DNA from: Actinomycetes bacterium
GTDB lineage: Bacteria > Actinomycetota > Acidimicrobiia > Acidimicrobiales > Ilumatobacteraceae
DNA length: 64,000 nucleotides
Direction: 5' to 3'
Assembly (NCBI GenBank): GCA_021414085.1
Contig: JAIOPC010000007.1
Span: forward strand, 186,001 to 250,000
Shown here: piece by piece, positions 38,354-46,463 of the stretch
Numbering within the stretch: position 1 is the stretch's first letter
Layout of the letters: each line of letters opens with the position of its first letter
Notes under the pieces: generated by a model
Database searches by the model: none
Seen by the model: the letters and a program-made list of their open reading frames with translations, nothing else
What the model was told of the DNA's origin: nothing
Program-made: the position numbers and the translations under genes

Positions 38354-39061
38354 ATGTCCATGCCCGTCATCGAAACCGACACGGAGCACGGCGATGTCAT
38401 CTACCCGGAAGGTGATGGCAAGCCCATGGCGGAGAACCCGTTGCAACACCTCGTGATTCGCACGTTGGTGTGCGGATTCGAACGCCACTTCGCTGGCCGC
38501 GACGACGTGTTCGTCGGCGGCGACTTCTTCTGGTATCCGATCGAGGGAGACAACAAGACGGTGACTGCCCCCGACGTCACCGTCATCGCCGACCTTCCGC
38601 AGCCAGTCGACATCCGCGCAATGGGCAGCTATCGACAATGGGTCTTCGGTGGCCAAGTGCTGGTAGCGATCGAAGTGTTGTCGCCCAGCAACACCTGGTC
38701 GGAAATGGCCCGCAAGCTCGAGTTCTATAGACGCCATGGTGTGGCCGAGTACTGGATGTTCGATCCGTTGGGTGGCGCACTTGCAGTGTTCGTGCGCGAA
38801 GGCGACAACTTCCTCGTCATCGCCGATGCAGCGTCGGGCTGGACCAGCCCGAATACCGGCGTGCACGTGTCAGTCGACGATCTCGAATTGGTGGTTCACG
38901 GTGCGGATGGCCGTCGTTGGCTGGCACCCGCCGAAGAGGCCAGGCGAGCCGACGAGATGGCAACGCGAGCCGACGAGATGGCGGCGCGAGCCGAGGTGGC
39001 AGAAGCCGAGAGTGCAGCGCTGCGCGAGGAACTTGCTCGACTACGTGGCGGGTCCGAGTAG
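38354..39061 (+). CDS. Uma2 family endonuclease-like protein
   Basis: A 235-residue protein from ATG at 38354, with GAGAGGAG upstream. The Uma2 PD-(D/E)xK nuclease core shows PDVTVIAD and AIEVLSPSNTWSEMARKLEFYRRHGVAEYWMFDP, keeping the acidic and Glu-x-x residues. The C-terminal 45 residues form a charged helix with repeated ADEMATR/ADEMAAR heptads, probably a coiled coil. Uma2 proteins are widespread but little characterised, and are thought to be restriction-like or mobile nucleases. The upstream open frame is a shadow of the polyprenyl synthase gene. Confidence 0.85.
   Translation: MSMPVIETDTEHGDVIYPEGDGKPMAENPLQHLVIRTLVCGFERHFAGRDDVFVGGDFFWYPIEGDNKTVTAPDVTVIADLPQPVDIRAMGSYRQWVFGGQVLVAIEVLSPSNTWSEMARKLEFYRRHGVAEYWMFDPLGGALAVFVREGDNFLVIADAASGWTSPNTGVHVSVDDLELVVHGADGRRWLAPAEEARRADEMATRADEMAARAEVAEAESAALREELARLRGGSE
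38944..38982 (+). repeat. 21-base tandem repeat encoding a coiled-coil heptad
   Basis: GCGAGCCGACGAGATGGC occurs at 38944-38961 and 38965-38982, period 21, so each unit adds exactly one seven-residue turn (ADEMATR, ADEMAAR). A third partial copy follows. Copy-number change would lengthen the coiled coil of the Uma2 protein without shifting frame. Confidence 0.8.
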
Positions 39062-39070
39062 CGGGTTCGT

Positions 39071-40312
39071 TCAGGCGTTGGGTGCGAGCTTGACGATTTT
39101 GGCGGCGGCTTTGTACGCCAGCTCCGCCGGACCAAGCTCGTCGGGGCGCAACAGGTTGGCCATGATGCGCAGCACCCATTCCATCAACGTGCGGCTGTGC
39201 ATGCCGGCACGCGTGAGTTCACGCATGAGCACAGGCTTACCGATCACACGCGCGAACAGTCGCGCGACCTTGAAGTAGTCGCCGTACTCGTCATCGAGCA
39301 TCTTCGTGTAGCCCTGCAGCAGCGTCGGGTCGCCGGTCACGAGCGCTTCATGCAAGATCTGCGCGGCCATGCGCGCGGTCTCGTAGGCGTAGTCGATGCC
39401 CTCACCGTTGAACGGATTGACGCTGCCGGAAGCGTCGCCAACTACTAAGTAGCTCGGCCCCGCTTTCGGCCCCACCGATCCGCCCATCGGGATGCGACCG
39501 CTCGTCGGTTTGCGTTCGGGGTTGCCAGGGTCGATCTCCCAGCGCTCGGCGACCTGATGTGCGTAGGCGTCGAGCAGGTGGGTGGTGTTGACGCTCTTGA
39601 AATCGCGGAACGTGCTGAGCAAACCAACACCGATGTTGACGGTGCCATCGCCCACCGGAAAGATCCAGCCGTAACCCGGCATCGGATTGCCGTTGCGATC
39701 CTTTACGTCGAGCGCGGATTCGATCCATGGCTCGGCATGACGCGGCGTCGTCCAGTACGTGCGGATGGCGGTGCCATAGGGCCACTCGCGCGTGCGGAAC
39801 GTGCCCAGTGCGCGACCGAAGCGACTGTTCGCCCCGTCGGCGACGACCACGTACTTGGCGTAGATGTCCTTCGTTTCGCCGCCGTACGTCTGCACTGTTG
39901 CGCCGCGCACGAAGCCGCGCTCAACGATCGGTTGCACCGCTTCGTGACCGAGCAGCAACGTCGCGCCTTGCTGTTGCGCATTCTCGGCCACCATCTGATC
40001 GAGTTCGCGTCGTCGCACGACATATCCGTACCGCGGGTACACCGGGTGGCTCGGCCACTCAAGTTCAAGCTCGCGGCCCATGCCAGTGGCGCGCAGCCCG
40101 TTGTAACGGTGGTACTTCGTGAGCTGTTCGCTCAGACCCATCTCGTTGAGCTGGTGCACCGCTCGCGGTGTGAGCCCATCGCCACAGGTCTTCTCGCGCG
40201 GAAACGTCTTGCGTTCGACGATCGTGACGGCGTGTCCGTGCCGGGCCAGCCAGTACGCGGCCGCGGCACCTGCCGGACCGCCGCCGATAACAAGTACGTC
40301 GGTGTCAGCCAT
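39071..40312 (-). CDS. Geranylgeranyl reductase family flavoprotein
   Basis: A 413-residue FAD enzyme from ATG at 40312. GGGPAG near residue 9 and a following VER give the Rossmann fold; KTCGDGLTPRAVHQLNEMG is the Cys-Gly motif typical of the family; VVADGANSRFGRALG and VGDASGSVNPFNGEGIDYAYETARMAA complete the FAD contacts. Such enzymes saturate prenyl chains, and in menaquinone organisms some reduce one isoprene unit of menaquinone. The 8-base overlap with the cytochrome c gene upstream and the nearby polyprenyl synthase gene support a link to quinone or respiration. Confidence 0.87.
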   Translation of the reverse strand: MADTDVLVIGGGPAGAAAAYWLARHGHAVTIVERKTFPREKTCGDGLTPRAVHQLNEMGLSEQLTKYHRYNGLRATGMGRELELEWPSHPVYPRYGYVVRRRELDQMVAENAQQQGATLLLGHEAVQPIVERGFVRGATVQTYGGETKDIYAKYVVVADGANSRFGRALGTFRTREWPYGTAIRTYWTTPRHAEPWIESALDVKDRNGNPMPGYGWIFPVGDGTVNIGVGLLSTFRDFKSVNTTHLLDAYAHQVAERWEIDPGNPERKPTSGRIPMGGSVGPKAGPSYLVVGDASGSVNPFNGEGIDYAYETARMAAQILHEALVTGDPTLLQGYTKMLDDEYGDYFKVARLFARVIGKPVLMRELTRAGMHSRTLMEWVLRIMANLLRPDELGPAELAYKAAAKIVKLAPNA

Positions 40313-41117
40313 TGGCAGAGGCGCCGGCCAGCGGAGCCTCGCCGATCTGCAACACACCTTCGAACTGCTCGTGGACATTCGCAAATGTGGCCGTGCCCGC
40401 TTCGAGCGCCAGGAAGATTGCGCTGGTCGGACTGCACCAAGTGTCGTACTCGGTTCCCTCGTGCGCGACGCCCGCGAGGTCGAAGCGTTCGTGACACACC
40501 ACCGCAAGAATCTCAACATCGCTGAGACCGAGCGCGGCCGCGGCCGCCGGCATGACGCCGGTTGCACCGGCGATGTGCGCGCCGCCTGCACGGTTCGGGT
40601 CGCCGGCAATGGTGACGCCCGCGGCGACGTACGCCTCGGATCCAAACTTCACCCAGCGCAGTTGATCTTCGATGTGCGGGAAGGTGGCGATTACCGATCC
40701 GGCTTGAAACGAGTAGCCGACACCACCCTCGCCGCTGCCGCCGTGGCAGCTCGCGCACTGGTTGTACACGGTGGCACCCTCACCAAGAGGACCTGTGGCG
40801 ACAACGGTTTCCGGTTGCAGCGCGCGCACGTACATGAATGCCCACACCGGCAAGATGCTGAGTGTGAGCATCGCCCACACGGGAATCTTCTTGCGCGCCT
40901 TGTAGGCCGCGACAACTGGCGAGTCTGGCTGGGCGGGCGGGGGGCCTACCGGTGCGGCACTTTCGGTGCGCACGGCCTTGCCGGCTGGTTCGACCGCAGC
41001 ACCCGCCGCGGCGGGTGTGGTTGGTGTGGTGGTGGCGACGGCAGTTCCGGGTGTCTCGCCCGCGGCGCCACGCCGTTCCTTGCTGCGCTTCAGCAGGTGC
41101 TCGGGGATCTCAGTCAC
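40305..41117 (-). CDS. Membrane-anchored mono-haem cytochrome c
   Basis: A 270-residue protein starting GTG at 41117. It opens with [16 protein letters not shown], then a Pro/Ala/Thr-rich disordered stretch to about residue 70, a basic KARKK and one transmembrane helix (79-98), so the N-terminus faces the cytoplasm and the haem domain the outside. One haem motif CASCH (121-125) is present. Two further Cys (VVCHERFDL, TWCSPTS) may form a disulphide. The same opening peptide is found on subunit IV at 43023, suggesting that this cytochrome belongs to the b6f-type complex whose genes diverge from it. It overlaps the reductase gene by eight bases. Confidence 0.85.
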   Translation of the reverse strand: MTEIPEHLLKRSKERRGAAGETPGTAVATTTPTTPAAAGAAVEPAGKAVRTESAAPVGPPPAQPDSPVVAAYKARKKIPVWAMLTLSILPVWAFMYVRALQPETVVATGPLGEGATVYNQCASCHGGSGEGGVGYSFQAGSVIATFPHIEDQLRWVKFGSEAYVAAGVTIAGDPNRAGGAHIAGATGVMPAAAAALGLSDVEILAVVCHERFDLAGVAHEGTEYDTWCSPTSAIFLALEAGTATFANVHEQFEGVLQIGEAPLAGASANG

Positions 41118-41307
41118 ACGTGGAACGATAGACGGCGAGACAGCAATAGAGGTAAATCCCCTCGTATGGCGGGGCGGTGCACGAGTTCACAACCGGGTGG
41201 GCCGAGATCACCCCGCGTGGTAGACCGATGAACGAACTGGCATCGACAGGTGCCGCGGTGGCTACAGTTTGTGCAGCGGTTCACGAGACAAGGAAGGGAC
41301 AGGCGCG
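41118..41307. promoter_or_regulatory. Divergent control region of the respiratory block
   Basis: This 190-base gap separates the cytochrome c gene (minus) from the b6f/complex I block (plus) and is the largest non-coding stretch in that half of the window besides the IS leader. It must hold the main promoter for both directions. I see AAGGAAGGGA (41290-41299) as ribosome-binding site of the next gene and no unambiguous -35/-10 pair, operator or riboswitch. Confidence 0.45.
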
Positions 41308-41796
41308 TTGTTGATTGCATTCGATACCAACGTGTTGCACTGGCCTGGTGTCAATGTCGCATTTTTGTTCTCATTCTTTTTGTCCTCCGGCCTCGCGCTG
41401 CTCGCCATTCCGTACGCGAAGCGGCGCCCGAAGGGCACACCGACATCGTGGGGCGAAGCGATGCTCGCCGCGGTGTTTGTGTTCGGAATCATGTTCATGG
41501 CGTTCGGCGTTGTGCCGCACCAGTTCATCGATCATGCCGACAAGGAATTGGGCTGGAACAAGAGCCTCATCATCTACGGCCCATTCGACCTGCTGAAGCC
41601 GAAGGCGCTTGGCGGTCCGTTTCCGTTCACGATGTCGTACGAAGCGATTCGCGACATCATCGTTGTCACGATTCACGTGTGGTACTTCGGCCTCATGATC
41701 TCACTGTGGGGTCGCTGGCAGCGGCGCGGCGACGCGAAGCCGGGAACTGAAGTGGCAACCAGCAGCTTTGGTCGTCCGTTGGTGAAGAAGAGCTAA
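41308..41796 (+). CDS. Membrane protein of unknown function, first gene of the b6f-type cluster
   Basis: A 162-residue protein starting TTG at 41308, eight bases after AAGGAAGGGA. Three hydrophobic helices are predicted: VAFLFSFFLSSGLALLAIPYA, the AAVFVFGIMFMAFGVV segment, and IIVVTIHVWYFGLMISLW. The loop HQFIDHADKELGWNKS carries two His near the membrane surface, and the tail is basic. I do not recognise the family. Its place two bases before the ferredoxin gene suggests a small subunit or anchor of the quinol oxidoreductase, perhaps the docking site of that ferredoxin; this is inference. Confidence 0.75.
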   Translation: MLIAFDTNVLHWPGVNVAFLFSFFLSSGLALLAIPYAKRRPKGTPTSWGEAMLAAVFVFGIMFMAFGVVPHQFIDHADKELGWNKSLIIYGPFDLLKPKALGGPFPFTMSYEAIRDIIVVTIHVWYFGLMISLWGRWQRRGDAKPGTEVATSSFGRPLVKKS

Positions 41797-41798
41797 CG

Positions 41799-42212
41799 AT
41801 GGCCAAGACCGACGCCAATCCTCCGATGATGCCGTACACCGACGAGTACTCACTCGTCGAGGTCGATGCCGAGTATCTGTCCAAGGCTGTCAAGCCGAAG
41901 CAGTTCATCCACATCGATCAGACCGAATGCATCTTGTGTGAGGGCTGTGTCGATATCTGCCCGTGGAAGTGCATCCACATGGTGTCGCCCGATGCGATCG
42001 CCGAGGCCACCGGCACCGAGCGACCAGGGCTCGACCCCAGCGATAGCGTCGTGTTCATCATCGACGACGACATCTGCACGCGCTGTCAGTTGTGCGTCGA
42101 TCGTTGTCCAACCGGTGTGATCATCATGGGCAAGGTTGGGGCGCCAACAATCTCCGGCGACTCGCACGTGCGTACGAACAGCCATGGCTATGCCTACGGC
42201 CTGAGGTTCTGA
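41799..42212 (+). CDS. 2[4Fe-4S] ferredoxin-type protein in the b6f-type cluster
   Basis: A 137-residue soluble protein. Two CxxCxxCxxxCP cluster motifs are complete: C44, C47, C50, C54 ([13 protein letters not shown]) and C93, C96, C99, C103 ([14 protein letters not shown]), so it should bind two [4Fe-4S] clusters. The motifs look like those of complex I subunit NuoI, which is also encoded in this block, so it may be a NuoI paralogue. There is no signal peptide, so it acts on the cytoplasmic side. Its position between a membrane protein gene and the cytochrome b gene suggests it delivers electrons to, or takes them from, the quinone site on that side. Confidence 0.9.
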   Translation: MAKTDANPPMMPYTDEYSLVEVDAEYLSKAVKPKQFIHIDQTECILCEGCVDICPWKCIHMVSPDAIAEATGTERPGLDPSDSVVFIIDDDICTRCQLCVDRCPTGVIIMGKVGAPTISGDSHVRTNSHGYAYGLRF

Positions 42213-42237
42213 GGAAACACCCTTAAGGGAAACGACT

Positions 42238-43023
42238 ATGGCCAAAATTCTTGACGAGACACCACGCCCTACCCTGAAGGACCGCATGACCAAGATGGTC
42301 GACGGTCTGCAGGGCAGCCAGGCGTGGGCCAGCATCTTCCGCCCGGGCAGCATCTTCCGTAAGGGCTACACCGATAGCCCGCGTAACCGCAGCTACGTCG
42401 TCATGAACTCGGTGCTGTATCACCTGCACCCGGTGAAGGTGAAGCGTCACGCAGTGAAGGTGAGTTACACGCTGTGCCTCGGCGGGCTCAGCTTCTTCCT
42501 CTTCATCTTGCTCACGGTCACCGGCATCTTCTTGATGTTCTTCTACCGACCCACCGATGTCAGCGCGTGGAACGACATCTCCAACCTGCAGACCTCGGTC
42601 GCGTTTGGGTTACTTGTCCGCAACATGCATCGATGGGGCGCGCACCTCATGGTGCTCACCGTCTTCTTGCATATGGCGCGCGTGTTCTACCACGGTGCCT
42701 ACAAGCCGCCGCGCGAGTTCAACTGGGTGATCGGTGTCGTGTTGTTGATGCTCACTCTGTTGCTCTCCTTCACCGGCTATCTGTTGCCATGGGACCAACT
42801 TGCGCTGTGGGCCGTCACGGTCGGTACGAACATGATGGGATACAGCCCTGTCATCGGCGATCAGGTGCGCTTCGTGTTGTTGGGTGGCAAGGAGATCAGC
42901 GGCGACACCCTGCTCCGATGGTATGTGCTGCACGTTTTGATGTTGCCCTTTGTCATTGTGATCTTTATGGCCGTGCACTTCTGGCGAGTCCGTAAAGACG
43001 GCGGAATCTCAGGACCTCTCTGA
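42238..43023 (+). CDS. Cytochrome b6-type subunit of a quinol:cytochrome c oxidoreductase
   Basis: A 261-residue four-helix cytochrome b. Haem ligands are H131/H145 ([17 protein letters not shown]) and H232/H247 (LHVLML, VHFWRV); the 15-residue step in the second pair is the b6f spacing, one more than in bc1. C80 in TLCLGG aligns with the Cys that holds haem c(i) (c(n)) in cytochrome b6. The PWDQ motif (184-187) and the ending [10 protein letters not shown] are also b6-like. AGGGAAA precedes the ATG. It should oxidise menaquinol at the outer site and carry electrons through two haems b. The gene ends at the start of subunit IV (one-base overlap). Confidence 0.93.
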   Translation: MAKILDETPRPTLKDRMTKMVDGLQGSQAWASIFRPGSIFRKGYTDSPRNRSYVVMNSVLYHLHPVKVKRHAVKVSYTLCLGGLSFFLFILLTVTGIFLMFFYRPTDVSAWNDISNLQTSVAFGLLVRNMHRWGAHLMVLTVFLHMARVFYHGAYKPPREFNWVIGVVLLMLTLLLSFTGYLLPWDQLALWAVTVGTNMMGYSPVIGDQVRFVLLGGKEISGDTLLRWYVLHVLMLPFVIVIFMAVHFWRVRKDGGISGPL

Positions 43024-43694
43024 TGACCGAAATCCCCGAACACCTTCTGAAGCGTGCAAAGGCAGCTCGCGCGCAGACCTCGGATGCTCCTGCGGACGCC
43101 GACGCGCCCGCTGGTGGTGGCGTAGCTGTCAAGGAGAAAGTTGCGAGCGCAGTTTCGGCCGCACCAGCTCGCAGTGGGCCGCTTGGTACAGGCCCGGGGG
43201 GCAACACCCAGCGCCTGCTGACGGTTGTCAAGAGCGGCAGCATCCAAGACGTCAAGGCGTCGCCGGTCGACAAGGTGCACACCTGGCCGCACCTGCTCGC
43301 CGCCGAGTTCGTGGCCGCCCTCGCCTGTATGTCGTTTACGTTCTTCTTCTCGGTGTTCGTCAACGCCCCGCTGCTGCAGCAGGCCAACATCAACAAGACG
43401 CCGAACCCGTCGAAGGCACCGTGGTACTTCTTGGGCCTGCAGGAATTGCTCACGATGTTCCACCCAATGATCGCGGGCGTGACGATTCCTGGCGTTGGCC
43501 TGGTCGCGCTGATCTTCGCCCCGTACATCGACAAGAACCCTTCCAACAAGCCCGAAGATCGCAAGTTCGCGATATCGCTGATGACCGTGCACCTGATGTT
43601 CTGGGCCGTGTTGGTCATCATCGGTTCGTTCTTCCGTGGCCCCGGCTTCAACTTCACGCTCCCCTGGCGTGACGGACTGTTCTTCGAATTGTGA
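43023..43694 (+). CDS. Subunit IV-like cytochrome b C-terminal protein
   Basis: A 223-residue protein. The C-terminal 150 residues carry three helices and NPSKAPWYFLGLQELL, the quinol-site segment of subunit IV-type proteins (here without the Glu of the PEWY motif), plus APYIDKNPSNKPEDRK. The first 70 residues are an added Ala/Asp-rich cytoplasmic stretch beginning [16 protein letters not shown], nearly the same as the start of the divergent cytochrome c. With the preceding b6-type gene it makes a complete split cytochrome b. Typical actinobacterial qcrB is a single fused gene with a different architecture. Confidence 0.9.
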   Translation: MTEIPEHLLKRAKAARAQTSDAPADADAPAGGGVAVKEKVASAVSAAPARSGPLGTGPGGNTQRLLTVVKSGSIQDVKASPVDKVHTWPHLLAAEFVAALACMSFTFFFSVFVNAPLLQQANINKTPNPSKAPWYFLGLQELLTMFHPMIAGVTIPGVGLVALIFAPYIDKNPSNKPEDRKFAISLMTVHLMFWAVLVIIGSFFRGPGFNFTLPWRDGLFFEL

Positions 43695-43701
43695 GGCTGT
43701 C

Positions 43702-44562
43702 ATGAGTTCCGCTGTCACCATTGCAATCGCCGTTGGCGCCGTCACCGTTCTCGCGGCTGTCGTCATGCTCACCGCCGCGCGGCGCAGCGACGTACGTGGC
43801 GCTGGCGCGCTGAGTCGCGAGACGGTTCGTCGCGACAAAGACGCCGACATCGATCTTCCGGTCGCACCCACGGGCCGCGCAGTCGAGCGTGCTGCCGTCG
43901 AGGCTCGCCACTCCGCACTGGTCGCCAGTGCTGGCGGCCCACCGGTGATCTGGACACCACCCGACGCGGAGGAAGTCGGTGTCAACCGTCGCCAATTCCT
44001 CAATCGCGCCAGCGTTACGTTGATGAGCACGAGCTTGGCAACGTTCGGATTGGCATGCATCGCCTTCCTCTGGCCGACCTCGGCACCGATCTTCGGTGGC
44101 AAGGTCAACCTCGGCAAGCTCGACGACATCTTGTCGAGCATCCGAAGCAACAGCGGCTTCTTCTATGCGTCGAACGCTCGCTCGTACGTCACCGTCTACC
44201 CATCAGAAGCGTTGCCCAAGGCGCGTGGTGTGAAGGAGTACACGCAACTCATCAGCGGCATGGAGAGCGGCGTCGTCGCGCTGTACCAGAAGTGCCCGCA
44301 CCTGGGTTGCCGTGTTCCGCAGTGCCCCAGCAGCCAGTGGTTCGAATGCCCCTGCCACGGTTCGCAATACAACCGCGTTGGCGAGAAGAAGGGTGGGCCG
44401 GCCCCGCGGGGAATGTCCCACTTCGCGGTTGCTGTCACACCTGGTGGCGACGTCATCGTCGACACGTCGACGGTGATCGCCGGCGCTCCGATTGGCACGA
44501 ATACCACCGGGCAAGAGGCTGAAGGTCCGCACTGCCTCAGTGGCGGCGGTGGTCACGGATGA
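43702..44562 (+). CDS. Rieske iron-sulfur subunit
   Basis: A 286-residue Rieske protein. Box I CPHLGC gives C198 and H200, box II CPCHGS gives C216 and H219 as [2Fe-2S] ligands, with C203-C218 as the stabilising disulphide. A hydrophobic helix at residues 4-24 and a second one at 105-124 preceded by the twin-arginine stretch NRRQFLNRA suggest Tat-dependent insertion of the folded domain with two membrane passes. It passes one electron of menaquinol to cytochrome c. Its stop overlaps the start of the cytochrome c gene. Confidence 0.94.
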   Translation: MSSAVTIAIAVGAVTVLAAVVMLTAARRSDVRGAGALSRETVRRDKDADIDLPVAPTGRAVERAAVEARHSALVASAGGPPVIWTPPDAEEVGVNRRQFLNRASVTLMSTSLATFGLACIAFLWPTSAPIFGGKVNLGKLDDILSSIRSNSGFFYASNARSYVTVYPSEALPKARGVKEYTQLISGMESGVVALYQKCPHLGCRVPQCPSSQWFECPCHGSQYNRVGEKKGGPAPRGMSHFAVAVTPGGDVIVDTSTVIAGAPIGTNTTGQEAEGPHCLSGGGGHG

Positions 44563-45644
44563 TGGCACCTACTCTCGGGCTTACCACCGTTGTCGTCGGA
44601 TGGGTGCTCTTCGCGTTCATCACCATCGGCTGGATCACCTACTTCTTTCTGAGCAAGGCTGCTGCGCGTAGTGAGTTGGGCTCCGAAGCCGAAGTCGCGC
44701 CGAACCGCAAGCCGTACTACGACGACGACAAGCTGGAAGGTCCCCGCCTCGAGCGCATGCAGTTCTTGGGTGTGTTGCTGCTGATCACCATGGTGATCGG
44801 GTTGCCGCTCTATTGGGTGCTCGAGCCTGGTCGCCAAGCGGGTGCCGTCGCCGCCAAGGAAGCACAGTTCCGCGGTTGGGGCGAAGGCCTGTTCCGCACG
44901 ACTGCCGACGGCGGGTTCAACTGTGCCGGTTGCCACGGTGGCATGAAGGCAGCCGGTGGTGCCGCGCCATATCCGTTGACCGACAACACCGGCAAGGTGA
45001 CGGTCGTGTCATGGAACGCTCCTGCGCTCAACACCATCTTCTATCGCTACAGCCGCGACGAGATCAGGTTCATCCTCAACTACGGCCGCCCGTTTTCGCC
45101 GATGCCGGCGTGGGGTGCGCCTGGTGGTGGCCCGATGACCGAGCAGGAAATCGAGACGCTGATCGTCTATCTCGAGAGCATTCAGCTGCGGCCGGAAGGT
45201 TGCACCACCAACGACGAGTTCAGCGACAAGGGCGACCCGATTGTGTGCGACGGCGGTGTACTGCCGGAAGCGACACGGGTCGAAATCGCAACCGCGGTAG
45301 AGCGCTACCAGACGGACAACCCTGGTGCCAGCGAAGGCGAAGCGCTGTTCAACCTCAGCATTTCCAGTGGCGCCTACAGCTGTGCTCGCTGCCACACGCC
45401 CGGCTGGAGCTACGGAAACCCCGGCGTTGATGCGCAGGGTGCGTTCGGGTGGAACCTCACCGGCGGCGCTACCAACTCGCACTTCGCCAACGAGGAAGAC
45501 ATGATCGCATTTGTGAAGGCTGGGTCTAAGAACGGCGCCCGCTATGGCCTGCAGAGCCAAGGCAGTGGCCGTATGCCCGGCTTTGGTCACGTGCTGACCG
45601 ACGAACAAATCAAGGCCGTTGTCGAATATGTGCGGGGGCTGTGA
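44559..45644 (+). CDS. Di-haem cytochrome c of the quinol oxidoreductase
   Basis: A 361-residue protein with two N-terminal membrane helices (about 6-30 and 68-88) and two cytochrome c domains. Haem motifs are CAGCH (122-126) and CARCH (275-279); a likely axial Met lies in RPFSPMPAWG for the first domain and in GRMPGFG for the second. A Cys pair (CTTNDE, VCDGG) between the domains may be a disulphide. Di-haem c subunits replace cytochrome f/c1 in actinobacterial and heliobacterial complexes. ATG at 44559 overlaps the Rieske stop. Confidence 0.92.
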   Translation: MMAPTLGLTTVVVGWVLFAFITIGWITYFFLSKAAARSELGSEAEVAPNRKPYYDDDKLEGPRLERMQFLGVLLLITMVIGLPLYWVLEPGRQAGAVAAKEAQFRGWGEGLFRTTADGGFNCAGCHGGMKAAGGAAPYPLTDNTGKVTVVSWNAPALNTIFYRYSRDEIRFILNYGRPFSPMPAWGAPGGGPMTEQEIETLIVYLESIQLRPEGCTTNDEFSDKGDPIVCDGGVLPEATRVEIATAVERYQTDNPGASEGEALFNLSISSGAYSCARCHTPGWSYGNPGVDAQGAFGWNLTGGATNSHFANEEDMIAFVKAGSKNGARYGLQSQGSGRMPGFGHVLTDEQIKAVVEYVRGL

Positions 45645-46459
45645 TGAACGCGTTGTTGGCAATCAACTGGGAACCTGAACTTCGCGGCATCATCATCGTC
45701 ATCATCGCGGTCGGCACGTTGTGCGGCAGCGTGTATCTCATCCTCGGTACCAACCTTGGTGCCCGCTTGGGTTTACTTGTCGCGTTGGCCGGGCTCGCTG
45801 GCTGGATGTTCATCCTCGGCGCAACGTGGTGGACGTATAGCAAAGGTCTGCTCGGCGACGAGCCTTCGTGGAAACCGGTGGCTGGCAAGACGATCATTCG
45901 CGAGTACGAGGCGCTCTCGGAACTCGGATTGCTCGACGCACCGTTCACGGCAACCGACGATGTCACCGCCGACGCCGACAGCGTTGAGGCGCTGCTCGTC
46001 GACCAGGACTGGGCCAAGCTCGATTCTGCGTTGCCGTCTTTCCAGCAGGCGGCGTCTGCTGGCACTGAGGTTGTGATTGCAGCCGAGACGTTCGCAGCTG
46101 GCGAGTTCCAGGTTGTCAACGTGTTCGACATCGGTGGCGAGCGCAGCCCAATTCTCTTCGACGGCAAGATCGACTTCATTGCCTTCTTCCACAAGCCGCA
46201 CTACGTGCTCGTCGAAATCGCACCGTTGGTTCCGCAGCGCACCGAGCCGGGTCGTGCCCCGGCGCGCTCGGTGATCGACACGTCGCGTCCGCACGAGTAC
46301 GTGTACATGATTCGCGACCTTGGCTCGAAGCGAGTGCCCGCCGCGATCATCACGATCTCATCACTGGTTATCTTGCTGCTGACTTGTTGGCTGCTACACA
46401 CTCGCGACCAACGCGTACGCGAGAACCGGTCGGCCAAGGCGCTGCCGGCGGGGGTATGA
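45644..46459 (+). CDS. Membrane protein of unknown function, last gene of the b6f-type cluster
   Basis: A 271-residue protein. Two N-terminal helices (IIIVIIAVGTLCGSVYLIL and LGLLVALAGLAGWMFILG), an outer domain of about 150 residues with many acidic positions, and one C-terminal helix (AIITISSLVILLLTCWLL) with a basic tail. FFHKPHYVLVEIAPLVPQRTEPG in the outer domain is the most distinctive part. No haem, iron-sulfur or metal motif is seen. I do not recognise the family. It overlaps the cytochrome c stop and ends four bases before nuoA, so it could be an accessory subunit or an assembly factor. Confidence 0.75.
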   Translation: MNALLAINWEPELRGIIIVIIAVGTLCGSVYLILGTNLGARLGLLVALAGLAGWMFILGATWWTYSKGLLGDEPSWKPVAGKTIIREYEALSELGLLDAPFTATDDVTADADSVEALLVDQDWAKLDSALPSFQQAASAGTEVVIAAETFAAGEFQVVNVFDIGGERSPILFDGKIDFIAFFHKPHYVLVEIAPLVPQRTEPGRAPARSVIDTSRPHEYVYMIRDLGSKRVPAAIITISSLVILLLTCWLLHTRDQRVRENRSAKALPAGV

Positions 46460-46463
46460 CTCG

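Noticed and set aside
43702-44562. Rieske protein as an arene dioxygenase component
   Set aside because: The context of cytochrome b, subunit IV and cytochrome c, plus the CPHLGC/CPCHGS boxes with the disulphide pair, fits a quinol oxidoreductase.
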